A program made the translations under genes and the position numbers. From Anaerolineales bacterium UBA5069 (lineage in GTDB: Bacteria > Chloroflexota > Anaerolineae > Caldilineales > Caldilineaceae): 6,169 nt of DNA. This document shows positions 1-6,169 of this stretch, piece by piece. Every line of letters begins with the position of its first letter. Position 1 is the stretch's first letter. The stretch lies in assembly GCA_002415895.1 (NCBI GenBank), contig DIAV01000096.1, forward strand, positions 701-6,869, given 5' to 3'. The notes under the pieces were generated by a model. It had not been told where the DNA came from. It did no database searches and was given only the letters and a program-made list of their open reading frames with translations.

Positions 1-1
1 C

Positions 2-77
2 TGTGTCTTTGCGCCTCTGTGTCGTCGTTGGTTGTGCCGTAGTTCTATGTGTCGCCGTTCGTTGTGTCGCTGAGCGC
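2..77. repeat. Degenerate 15-bp tandem repeat with TGTGTC heads
   Basis: Four consecutive 15-base units start at 18, 33, 48 and 63. They begin TGTGTC, TGTGCC, TGTGTC and TGTGTC, and the first three continue with a GTCGTT/GTAGTT/GCCGTT-like middle. A fifth, 16-base unit at 2-17 starts TGTGTC and contains CTTTGCGCCTC. The right half overlaps the 3' end of the membrane glycosyltransferase gene, supplying its last ten or so codons and its stop (45-47). The CTTTGCG word links this array to the inverted repeat at 3640-3742, whose minus strand carries GTGTCTTTGCG. Repeats of this general wording are common in intergenic DNA of environmental bacteria (recalled, not checked here). No function can be assigned. 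Confidence 0.6.
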
Positions 78-1457
78 GGCGATGGCCATGAAGGCGAGGA
101 TGTAGCCGAGGTAATTCTCGTTGAGGAAGCGGCTGGCATAAAAGAAGACAAGCAGGAAGATGGCATAGTGCCAGCAGGCCGCGCTCAGGTTGTTGGCGTG
201 CCCCTGCCGCCTGATGAACCAGACCAGCAGCGGCCCCGCGAGCAGCAGTTCCAGCAGCCAGAAGGGCCATTGTGCAAAGCGGCTCTCCACCGCCCCCGCC
301 GCCAGCACAAAATTGCTTGCCCCTAATCCCCAGATCTGATAACCGGTTTCACCCTGGCCGCTGCTCCAGCGCCACACGTCATCATAGAGTGACGGCGCAT
401 CCCAGAGCACGTAGGGCAGCAAAAGGGCGACAAAGACCAGCAGCGCGGGCCACAGCCGCAACGCGCCTGTCCAAAGCTGCGCAACCAGCGCGCGCCACGT
501 GGACCCAGAGGGCATGTCGGCCACCATAAGCAGCGCCAGAAAGGGGGCAAAGAACCACGCTGTAGGCTTGCTTGCGCAGGCAAGACCAAAGCAGACGCCG
601 GTGGCAATCAGCGCCGCACGCTGCCCGCGGCCTTTGTCTCTGCCATCGCGCCATGCCTTCCACGCCACCAGCGCAAAGATGAGCCACGCCAGCACAAACG
701 CATCATTCTGGCCAAAGATCAGGTCCAGCCCCATGATTGGATTGAGGGCCAGCAGCGCCACCAGCGCAAGTTTGCGGCGCGTGCCCTCCACAAGGCGCGG
801 GGCCAGCGCCAATGCCACGGCCATGAGCAGAAGGTAGACAATGCGCTGATCATAGCCGCCCAGCGCCTGCCCGGCCATGAAGAACGGCGCGCTCAAGAGG
901 AAAGTCCACGGCAGGTAGGGATAGTGGTAGAGCGCAGTACGGAAGGCGCTGAAACCCCACTCGGCCATGGGTGTTTGCGTGTAATCCTCGGTGTAGGGAT
1001 TGCGCCCTTCGAGCAGATAGCGGATCGTGGCTTCTGTCTGAATGACGCCGCCATCATGCGTGTAGGACGCGGGGCCGCTCTGCGCGCGCAGCAGCATGAG
1101 CTTGGTGGCGGGCAGGTAGACGCACGCGGCAATGATGACACCCAGCAGCAGCCATTTGGCGCGCACCTGCCATGCGCCGCGTAGCCCCATATCGGCCAGC
1201 GCGTAGAGGATGACGCCGCCCAGGGCCAGCGCGTTGAAGAGCAGGCCAATCGGGTCGCCCGGGCGTGGGTTGACATCACCGAAGGCAGACAGCGCAGCGG
1301 GGCTCAGCAGGCCGCCCAGCCAGGGGTGGCGCGCCACATCCTGCACGCGCGTGGGTAGCGAGGCGGCTTCGGCCAGCCCGCTGATCTGGATGAGCGCAAT
1401 CGCCAGCAGCGCCACCACCAGCACATCCCACCCTGGGCCATAACGCTTTTCACGCAT
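45..1457 (-). CDS. Polytopic membrane glycosyltransferase, GT-C fold, GT87 (DUF2029)-like
   Basis: This is a 470-residue integral membrane protein with roughly eleven to thirteen hydrophobic segments, the first at about residues 11-28. Motifs typical of GT-C polyprenyl-phosphate-sugar-dependent transferases appear in order: THDGG (133-137) followed by LLEGRNPY (148-155) in an extracytoplasmic loop, where the Asp is the likely catalytic or metal-linked acid; YHYPYLPW (177-184); [10 protein letters not shown] (249-258), the GQ-x-D/N signature of the GT87 group; and [11 protein letters not shown] (296-306), matching the family's 'Kp' motif. Family members move mannose or related sugars from a polyprenyl phosphate carrier onto lipids, glycans or proteins outside the membrane; the acceptor here is unknown. 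The frame is open back to 1571, but that start would overlap the preceding gene by 52 bases. The ATG at 1457 has the best ribosome site and sits just before the first membrane segment; ATGs at 1475 and 1490 are alternatives. It is probably cotranscribed with the beta-propeller gene 62 bases upstream. GT39 or GT83 relatives cannot be fully excluded. Confidence 0.8.
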   Translation of the reverse strand: MREKRYGPGWDVLVVALLAIALIQISGLAEAASLPTRVQDVARHPWLGGLLSPAALSAFGDVNPRPGDPIGLLFNALALGGVILYALADMGLRGAWQVRAKWLLLGVIIAACVYLPATKLMLLRAQSGPASYTHDGGVIQTEATIRYLLEGRNPYTEDYTQTPMAEWGFSAFRTALYHYPYLPWTFLLSAPFFMAGQALGGYDQRIVYLLLMAVALALAPRLVEGTRRKLALVALLALNPIMGLDLIFGQNDAFVLAWLIFALVAWKAWRDGRDKGRGQRAALIATGVCFGLACASKPTAWFFAPFLALLMVADMPSGSTWRALVAQLWTGALRLWPALLVFVALLLPYVLWDAPSLYDDVWRWSSGQGETGYQIWGLGASNFVLAAGAVESRFAQWPFWLLELLLAGPLLVWFIRRQGHANNLSAACWHYAIFLLVFFYASRFLNENYLGYILAFMAIAALSDTTNGDT

Positions 1458-1462
1458 AGCTG

Positions 1463-1468
1463 CTTCCC
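1463..1468 (-). promoter_or_regulatory. Ribosome binding site deciding the glycosyltransferase start
   Basis: The minus strand reads GGGAAG, then five bases (CAGCT), then the ATG at 1457-1455. This is the best Shine-Dalgarno-like match among the in-frame starts. The ATG at 1475 has only GGGA at nine bases' spacing, and the ATG at 1490 and the one at 1571 have none that I can see. Confidence 0.5.
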
Positions 1469-1519
1469 GTTGCATTGTTTTGCGTCCCATGCGCGCTTGC
1501 GCCCCGTGCGTGCTTACGG

Positions 1520-3583
1520 TTATTCGCGCGCGGCAAAGAGGATCCCGGATTGCGCCGGTGCGAAGATCCATGGCCCCGCCACTGCCACTGCGCCCCCCAG
1601 TACAGTTGACTGCACGTTGCCCTGCAGCAGCGCGCCTGTCACCACGTCAAGGTACTGGAATGCGCCGCCGTCTGTACCCACAAAGACGCGCGTATCATCC
1701 ACCAGTGCGCCGCCGGGCACATTGCCGGCAATACCCACACTCCAGAGCAATTGTCCTTCGTCGCGTCGGGCGCGGGCAAACGCGCGCACAAAGCCCTGGC
1801 CCGATGCAAAAACCGCGCCGCTATTGGCGGCAATCCCCGTTGCTGCCGCACCCACGGGTGTTGTCCAGATAACGCTGCCGGTGTTGGCGTCGAAGGCAAA
1901 GAGCAGCCCGTTGGCGTCGGCAACGTAAAGTTCGGCGAGCGCGGCCACACCCGGTGACGAGAAGATCGGCGGTGTGGTGAATGAGCGCACATCGCCCGAT
2001 TGCCACACAACCTCACCTGCAAAAATATCAATGGCGCGCACAATGTCGCTGGCCACATAGACCGTTTGGCCGCCCACAGCCGGGATTTGCGCCGCCGCGC
2101 TGCCCACGCTCACCGTGCGCAGGGTTGCCCCATTGCCCCGATCGATGATGAGCAGCTTCTCGCCGTCCGCTGCACGCGCTGTGAGCAGGATGCGCCCCGC
2201 TGCGGCCACCATGCCGCGCGGCTGCACGTTGAGCGTCTCTGCCCAGCGCTGTGCAACCTGGTTGCCCTGGTCCTCCAGTGCATAGAGACGACCGCTTTCC
2301 GTCACGACGAAAATCAGGCCACCATCGGCCAGGGGTGTGGCGCGCACCGTCTCGCCGATGTAAAAGCGCCAGCGCTGGCTGCCCGACTCACGATCGAAGC
2401 TGTAAAGGTGACCGTCGGCTGAGGCGGCGATGACACTCCCGCCCACAACAATTGCGCCCGATGTGTAGCTGCCACCGGCCAGACCAGCCTGGCTGCCCGC
2501 CGCCCAGCCCAGTTGCAGCGGCAAGCGGGGCAGCGCAGCTACGCGCCCTGTGTTGCCCGCGTCGCGGCGTGCCATGGGAAAATCGCCAGGGGCGGGGGGC
2601 GCTGAAACCGGAACTGGCGTAAGCCCGGCATCGGGGCCGCGCACGCTCAGCCAGCGAATGTCATTGGCTTCGGTGGTGGTCTGCGGCGCGGGCAGCGTGG
2701 GGTTGAGCGTCGGCCGCGCCGACACGCCGCGCATCCACCCCGGATTGTTGGTATTGGGCGCGCAGCAAACATAGAGCCATTCGCCCGTGCTGTCGCGCGC
2801 CAGCAGCGTCACCTGTGTGCCAATGGCAATTGTGCCCGTTTGCGTGTAAAGCGACGATGGCCCCAGCCGCACAAGGCCATTCTGCCTGTCGATGAGGGCA
2901 CTCATCGAATTGACAACCAATGGCGGCGCCACGACCGGCGTGAAGGTCGCAGTCGGTGGCTCCGGCGTAGGCAACTGTGGCGCCAGCGTGGGAATCTCCG
3001 TCGGCGGCAGCGCTGTACTGGTGGGCGGGACGACCGCGACTGCGGTGGGAATCTCTGTGGGCGCTGCAACCGCTGTGGGCACACCGCCCCCCTCTATCAC
3101 CGGCAGGCTGACGTCTGCAGATGGCGCTGTGGGCGTTGCAAGCAGCGAATCGGGCTGCTGCGCCACGGCCCCCTGTGCGCGCGCGGTGGCCTCTGCAGCG
3201 GCCTGCGCTGCGGCAGCCTGTGCCATGGCAAACGCTGTCGCTGTGCCGTCGGGCTGGATGACCACGGGCACGTTCACGTCGCTCGGCTGGGGCGTCTCTG
3301 TGGCAATGATTGCGACAGCGGTGACACTCGGCTGGATGCCCAGCGTTGCCAACTGTGTGCTATATGCCACCTGCGTCAGAATGTCCTCAGCTGTGCGCGT
3401 GGCGCGGAAATCGGGCGTGGCCGTTGGCGAGGCATAGGGTGTGGTGGATGGGGTGGGGGTAGAGCCACTGAGCAAGCCGCCGGCAGATGCCCAGAAAACA
3501 CCCCCCAACGCAAGCAGCAGAAGGAATGCCAGCAGCAGTCCGATGGTGAGAGTGGCGGGGACACGGCTTCCAGAGGGTGACAT
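1520..3583 (-). CDS. Membrane-anchored Thr/Pro-rich protein with SH3b domain and PQQ-like beta-propeller
   Basis: This is a 687-residue extracytoplasmic protein. After a short N-terminus with one Arg comes a hydrophobic segment at about 10-32 (signal anchor or uncleaved signal; no lipobox Cys). Residues about 40-222 are low-complexity: a [12 protein letters not shown] start, an Ala/Gln stretch at about 117-138 likely to be helical, then Pro/Thr/Val repeats with PTEIPT twice. Residues 224-290 match a bacterial SH3 domain ([12 protein letters not shown], then [18 protein letters not shown] and a PGW), often a peptidoglycan or wall-binding module. From about 334 to the end, a PQQ/BamB-type propeller opens with RDAGNTGR. 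About eight blade motifs recur (GHLYSFD, GRLYALE, GLLFAFD, GAFQYLD), and a final GILFAAR may close the ring. No heme motif is seen, so a scaffold or binding role is likelier than a dehydrogenase. The frame is open to an ATG at 3625, but that extension lies in repeat DNA, so 3583 was chosen. The partner ligand is unknown. Confidence 0.8.
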   Translation of the reverse strand: MSPSGSRVPATLTIGLLLAFLLLLALGGVFWASAGGLLSGSTPTPSTTPYASPTATPDFRATRTAEDILTQVAYSTQLATLGIQPSVTAVAIIATETPQPSDVNVPVVIQPDGTATAFAMAQAAAAQAAAEATARAQGAVAQQPDSLLATPTAPSADVSLPVIEGGGVPTAVAAPTEIPTAVAVVPPTSTALPPTEIPTLAPQLPTPEPPTATFTPVVAPPLVVNSMSALIDRQNGLVRLGPSSLYTQTGTIAIGTQVTLLARDSTGEWLYVCCAPNTNNPGWMRGVSARPTLNPTLPAPQTTTEANDIRWLSVRGPDAGLTPVPVSAPPAPGDFPMARRDAGNTGRVAALPRLPLQLGWAAGSQAGLAGGSYTSGAIVVGGSVIAASADGHLYSFDRESGSQRWRFYIGETVRATPLADGGLIFVVTESGRLYALEDQGNQVAQRWAETLNVQPRGMVAAAGRILLTARAADGEKLLIIDRGNGATLRTVSVGSAAAQIPAVGGQTVYVASDIVRAIDIFAGEVVWQSGDVRSFTTPPIFSSPGVAALAELYVADANGLLFAFDANTGSVIWTTPVGAAATGIAANSGAVFASGQGFVRAFARARRDEGQLLWSVGIAGNVPGGALVDDTRVFVGTDGGAFQYLDVVTGALLQGNVQSTVLGGAVAVAGPWIFAPAQSGILFAARE

Positions 3584-3589
3584 AGCTTC

Positions 3590-3619
3590 ATTGTAACAAC
3601 AAAGCCAAAGCCACAACAA
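3590..3619 (-). promoter_or_regulatory. Candidate leaderless promoter of the beta-propeller gene
   Basis: On the minus strand, TACAAT (3595 down to 3590) is a five-of-six match to the TATAAT -10 box. Taking its last base as -7 puts +1 at 3583, which is the A of the chosen ATG, so a leaderless message is predicted. A weak -35 candidate, TTGTTG (3619 to 3614), lies 18 bases further upstream in a TTG/GTT-rich tract. No convincing Shine-Dalgarno precedes this ATG, which fits leaderless initiation. The match could be chance in AT-richer intergenic DNA. Confidence 0.35.
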
Positions 3620-3625
3620 CAACAT

Positions 3626-3653
3626 CTCAACGCAAAAACCTCAACGCAAAGAC
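3626..3653. repeat. 14-bp direct tandem duplication at the edge of the inverted repeat
   Basis: CTCAACGCAAAAAC (3626-3639) is followed directly by CTCAACGCAAAGAC (3640-3653), 13 of 14 bases identical. Bases 3622-3636 also pair perfectly with 3732-3746. The left arm of the inverted repeat therefore appears to have gained one extra 14-base unit, after which the arms would originally have reached a few bases further out. Confidence 0.65.
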
Positions 3654-3742
3654 ACGGAGAAGCGCAAAGTAACGCAAAGGAAAAGCAACAAGTCTGCTTT
3701 TCCTTTGCGTTACTTTGCGCTTCTTCATGTCTTTGCGTTGAG
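3634..3742 (-). terminator. Possible hairpin terminator, potentially bidirectional
   Basis: Read on the minus strand, the 48-bp stem of the inverted repeat is followed after one G by TTTTT (3638-3634). Read on the plus strand, the same stem is followed six bases later by TTTTT (3749-3753). A strong stem followed by a short T-run resembles an intrinsic terminator, and would stop read-through from the phosphotransferase gene into the beta-propeller gene. The T-runs are only five bases and the stem is much longer than usual, so this is tentative. Confidence 0.3.
3640..3742. repeat. Near-perfect 48-bp inverted repeat with 7-nt loop, CTTTGCG family
   Basis: Arms 3640-3687 and 3695-3742 pair at 46 of 48 positions; the mismatches are at 3655/3727 and 3657/3725. 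The loop is 3688-3694. Each arm contains several spaced copies of the word CGCAAAG (or CTTTGCG on the other strand), separated by purine-rich spacers. The same vocabulary occurs at the left end of the window (CTTTGCG at 7-13). The outer flanks (3635-3639 and 3743-3747) show no direct repeat, so there is no sign of a target duplication. It could extrude as a cruciform or form an RNA hairpin. It fills much of the gap before the beta-propeller gene. Confidence 0.85.
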
Positions 3743-3760
3743 ATGTCATTTTTACTTTAG

Positions 3761-3896
3761 TGGTGCATTCTGCAAGTGCGCGAGGCATTGCGTAGCGGCG
3801 GCTTCAGCCGCCGTTGGCATGCACCGCGCCGCGTCCTCGAGAACGGCGGCTGAAGCCGCCGCTACGCATCGTGTCGCGCTCTTACAGGATGCACCG
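3761..3896. mobile_element. 136-bp fold-back element, MITE/REPIN-like, with 5-bp flanking direct repeat
   Basis: Bases 3762-3815 pair without gaps with 3842-3895. The inner 27 bp (3789-3815 with 3842-3868) are perfect, and the outer 27 show 20 Watson-Crick pairs. The termini read GGTGCAT and ATGCACC, and the loop is 3816-3841. Each inner arm carries its own small palindrome, CGGCGGCT-TC-AGCCGCCG (3796-3813) and CGGCGGCT-GA-AGCCGCCG (3844-3861), as in an inverted pair of REP sequences. The element is flanked by TTTAG at 3756-3760 and TTTAG at 3897-3901, which looks like a 5-bp target-site duplication. There is no coding capacity, so movement would need a transposase elsewhere. The flanking repeat includes the stop codon of the phosphotransferase gene, which is preserved. 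It could instead be an old dispersed palindrome whose flanks match by chance. Confidence 0.6.
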
Positions 3897-3897
3897 T

Positions 3898-6169
3898 TTA
3901 GCGCTTACGGCGCAGCCACATCATCGCACCCAGCAACGCTCCCGCGGCCAGCACCAGCGGGGCCCATTTGCGCGCACGGCTGCGGGCCGGCGCTTGTGCG
4001 GTTGCACCACGTTCGCCCACTTCATCCAGCAGTGTCACCGTGCCGGCGTCGCCGTCAACACGAATCTGCTGGCCGCTAACAATGCGCTTGGTGGCAACGC
4101 CCGTCCCCAGCACGGCGGGAATACCGTACTCGCGCGCCACAATCGAGCCGTGACTCATAGGCCCGCCAATATCCGTGACAACCGCCGAAGCGAGCGCAAA
4201 GAGTGGCGTCCACGCGGGCGTGGTGATGGCGGCAACGAGCACATCACCGGGCTGCATTTGTGTAAAGTCAGACGGATCGTGCAAGACGCGCGCAGTGGCG
4301 GTGACACTGCCCGCGCCCACGGCTGCGCCCTTGATCACCGGGCCGCTCTGCTTTTCCGTGGCGGCGGGCATCATGGTGGCAATCCAGCGATTGTTCAAGC
4401 GCGAGTTTTCCGGCAGAATCTGGGGCGCAAGGGCGCGCTTCTGCCCGCGCCAGATCATCTTGCGTTCCTCGACGCGCGCGGCGAGTGAATCCAGTTCGCG
4501 TTGGCCGCCATCGAGCGCGGCCGCCGCCTGTGTGACCTCGGCATCCTCCAGCCAGAAGATATCGTCACGCGCGGCAATGGCGCCGGCCCGTGCAAGGCGA
4601 TCTCCCAATTCCAGCAGCAGCGTGCGCAGCAACGGCCAGCCCAGCCCAATGTCGGCCAGCGCGTCCTCGCGCACGGGGCCGGCGCTCTGCGCCCAGTGCA
4701 ACAGCCTGCGGAAGAGATTGGCGCGTGCGGGATCGAGGCGATTGAGTTGCGTTTGTGTCGCACGCACGCGCGCCGCGACGGCTTCCGCCTGGCGCGCATA
4801 GGGGTCCTTGCCCTTGCCCTGCACATAGTACTTGAAGGTCTCGTAGAGCGGATCGGGATAGTCGGCCGCGACGGGGTACATGAAGTCGAGGTTGTAGGTC
4901 GCGTGGCCAAACTCGCCAAGATAGGTGCGAAAGCGCGATTGCCACTCCTGCCAGATGGCGGCGTCGACACCAGTCGGCGGCTGCGCGTGCGCAATGAGCG
5001 CACCCGCCTCAGATGCTGGCGCCTGTGTGAGCAGTGCCGCCAGCGCCGGCTGCTGTCTGCTCCACTCAGCAATGTCATAAAGCGCCTTCTCGGCGCGCAG
5101 CGGCTGGCTGTCGAAGCCCAGCAGCAGCGTCTGCGCGGGCGCATCACCCGCCCGCCGAATGAGGCTGTTGTAATAGGCGGTGAAGCTCAATTCCGAAGTC
5201 ATGGCAATGGGAATGACGGCCTGCACGCCGGTGTAGAGCTCGGTGCCGCGGTGGGTAAGCTCGCGCGCGCCGGCCAGCAGATCGGCGGCGGTCATCTGCT
5301 GTGGCGGCGTGGCGCTCCACTTCTCAATCGCGGCCACATAGCGCGGGCGAAACTTGTCGCGCCACCACATCATCATTTCGCCGCGCAAGACAGGGCCGAC
5401 AGCGCGCGCAGTCGCCGGCCACATCTTCCAGAAGTTGGGAGTGATCAGCATGAATAGATAGGCATAGCCGTTGATGGTGACAAAGCCGAAGGTGTCACTC
5501 ATGTCCACCGGCATCAACTCGCTGAAGAGCGCGAGGATGGTCTTCGTCATTTCGGGTGTGGCCAATGTGCCAAAGAGCGGCGACAGGGGATCGGGCAGTT
5601 GCTCGGTAATGCTGCCGCGCATGAAGTAGCCGTCAAAGGGAATGGGCCACACTGTCGGTGGCTCGGCGCTCGGTGCGGGGAGCGCGGTAATGGGCCGCGC
5701 CTGCAGGATGTAAAGCTTGCCACCGGCCACGGCCCACTCAATGTCCATGGGCATGGCGTAGTGCTGCTCTATGCGCACAGCGAGATGCACCAGTTGCGCG
5801 GCTGTGTCGTTTTCAAGCGCGGGAAGTCTGCGCCGCTCCGGCGGCACGGGCTGCTGGGCCACGCCCTGGGGCGTGCGCACAGTCATGGTGGCTTTGTCGG
5901 CAATTGTCTGCGCAAGCACGCGCCCATCGCTCTTGTTGATGACCCACTGATCGGGCGTCACCAGCCCGCCGACGACAGCCTCGCCCAGCCCCCACGCCGC
6001 GTCGATTGTGGCTTCAGTGCGGCGGCCATTCTGCGGATTGGCGGTGAAAAGAATGCCCGCGGCGTCGGCGTTGACCATTTGCTGCACCACCACGGCCAGG
6101 CTCACGGTGGCAGGGTCTATGCCCTGGCGGGCGCGATAGGCCAGTGCGCGCGCCGTCCACAGGCTGGCC
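3898..6169 (-). CDS. PEP-utilizing/rifampin phosphotransferase-like enzyme with C-terminal membrane anchor (5' end beyond window)
   Basis: The frame is open to the window edge and 756 residues are visible. They begin with the second part of a PPDK/PEP-synthase-type ATP-grasp domain: ASLWTARALAYR (1-12), VVVQQMVNADAAGILFTANP (26-45), TPDQWV (71-76), and the metal-binding DIEW and closing LQARPIT (142-161). A central domain of about 430 residues opens with RGSITEQLPDPLSPL and includes FGHATYNLDF and DDIFWLED. The phosphohistidine swivel domain is at about 610-715, with GGPMSHGSIVAREYGIPAVLG-like wording and the His codon at 4150-4152. There is no TIM-barrel PEP-binding domain. This order matches rifampin phosphotransferases, which pass the ATP beta-phosphate through His to a hydroxyl acceptor; the substrate here is not determined. 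After a Pro/Arg linker, residues about 735-751 form a membrane segment ending LRRKR, unusual for this soluble family. By comparison with that family, perhaps 150-200 N-terminal residues lie outside. A GTG at 6105 falls mid-domain and is not the start. Confidence 0.85.
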   Translation of the reverse strand, partial: ASLWTARALAYRARQGIDPATVSLAVVVQQMVNADAAGILFTANPQNGRRTEATIDAAWGLGEAVVGGLVTPDQWVINKSDGRVLAQTIADKATMTVRTPQGVAQQPVPPERRRLPALENDTAAQLVHLAVRIEQHYAMPMDIEWAVAGGKLYILQARPITALPAPSAEPPTVWPIPFDGYFMRGSITEQLPDPLSPLFGTLATPEMTKTILALFSELMPVDMSDTFGFVTINGYAYLFMLITPNFWKMWPATARAVGPVLRGEMMMWWRDKFRPRYVAAIEKWSATPPQQMTAADLLAGARELTHRGTELYTGVQAVIPIAMTSELSFTAYYNSLIRRAGDAPAQTLLLGFDSQPLRAEKALYDIAEWSRQQPALAALLTQAPASEAGALIAHAQPPTGVDAAIWQEWQSRFRTYLGEFGHATYNLDFMYPVAADYPDPLYETFKYYVQGKGKDPYARQAEAVAARVRATQTQLNRLDPARANLFRRLLHWAQSAGPVREDALADIGLGWPLLRTLLLELGDRLARAGAIAARDDIFWLEDAEVTQAAAALDGGQRELDSLAARVEERKMIWRGQKRALAPQILPENSRLNNRWIATMMPAATEKQSGPVIKGAAVGAGSVTATARVLHDPSDFTQMQPGDVLVAAITTPAWTPLFALASAVVTDIGGPMSHGSIVAREYGIPAVLGTGVATKRIVSGQQIRVDGDAGTVTLLDEVGERGATAQAPARSRARKWAPLVLAAGALLGAMMWLRRKR

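Noticed and set aside
1458..1519. Promoter or terminator between the beta-propeller and glycosyltransferase genes
   Set aside because: Only 62 bases, with no hairpin followed by a T-run and no convincing -35/-10 pair; cotranscription is the simpler reading.
1458..1571. 38-residue N-terminal extension of the glycosyltransferase from the ATG at 1571
   Set aside because: It would overlap the end of the preceding gene by 52 bases, lacks a ribosome site and adds a charged, non-membrane stretch unlike a GT-C N-terminus.
1520..2580. PQQ-dependent alcohol or glucose dehydrogenase
   Set aside because: Only the generic propeller repeat is visible; there is no heme motif, and the SH3b and linker architecture fits a binding or scaffold protein better.
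2840..3580. Two long plus-strand open frames over the Thr/Pro-rich linker (Gly/Arg-rich and Gly/Val/Ala-rich)
   Set aside because: Their composition is the mirror of the repetitive Thr/Pro/Ala coding on the minus strand; no start signal or domain supports them.
3584..3625. Upstream ATG at 3625 for the beta-propeller protein
   Set aside because: It adds MLLLWLWLCCYNEA from TTG-rich and repeat-derived DNA, its ATG lies within the repeat word GAGATGT, and there is no ribosome site; 3583 precedes a normal signal anchor.
3640..3895. CRISPR array in the repeat-rich gap
   Set aside because: The repeats are inverted pairs and short words, not regularly spaced identical direct repeats with unique spacers, and no cas gene is present.
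4501..5457. 318-residue open frame on the plus strand
   Set aside because: It lies wholly antisense to the well-supported phosphotransferase, is Arg/Gly/Leu-rich with no recognisable motif, and is expected from high-GC codon use.
6103..6105. GTG as start of the phosphotransferase gene
   Set aside because: The frame continues upstream to the window edge with ASLWTARALAYRARQG, which is conserved ATP-grasp sequence, so the GTG encodes an internal Val.

Overview
The window is GC-rich bacterial DNA with three long protein genes, all on the minus strand, so transcription runs from high to low coordinates. No database search was possible. The best taxonomic guess is a member of the Chloroflexota (Anaerolineae/Caldilineae-like) or a similar environmental lineage. 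It rests on three things: a membrane-anchored protein with a long Thr/Pro/Ala linker followed by an SH3b domain and a PQQ-type beta-propeller, a GT87-like membrane glycosyltransferase, and intergenic repeats built from the word CTTTGCG. The lineage is inference, not proof.

In transcription order, the first gene (6169 to 3898) is cut by the window edge. It encodes a rifampin-phosphotransferase-like, PEP-synthase-related phosphotransferase: the end of an ATP-grasp domain, a long central domain, a swivelling phosphohistidine domain (His codon at 4150-4152) and, unusually, a C-terminal membrane anchor. The 314-base gap that follows (3584-3897) is almost entirely repeats. A 136-bp fold-back element (3761-3896) has 54-bp imperfect inverted arms and is flanked by a 5-bp direct repeat, TTTAG, that contains the upstream gene's stop codon. 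Beside it lies a second, unrelated near-perfect inverted repeat (48-bp arms, 7-nt loop, 3640-3742) made of CTTTGCG-type words, with T-runs on both sides.

The second gene (3583 to 1520) encodes the anchored SH3b/beta-propeller protein. A TACAAT box lies exactly where a leaderless transcript starting at the ATG would need it. After a 62-base gap comes the third gene (1457 to 45), a polytopic GT-C/GT87-type glycosyltransferase, probably cotranscribed with the second. Its last codons and stop lie in a degenerate 15-bp tandem repeat (2-77) that shares words with the 3.6-kb inverted repeat.

The second and third genes look like a small cell-envelope unit: an exposed Thr-rich protein and a membrane sugar transferase. 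The phosphotransferase is separated from them by the repeat block and may be unrelated in function. No RNA gene, CRISPR array, transposase or plus-strand gene was seen.
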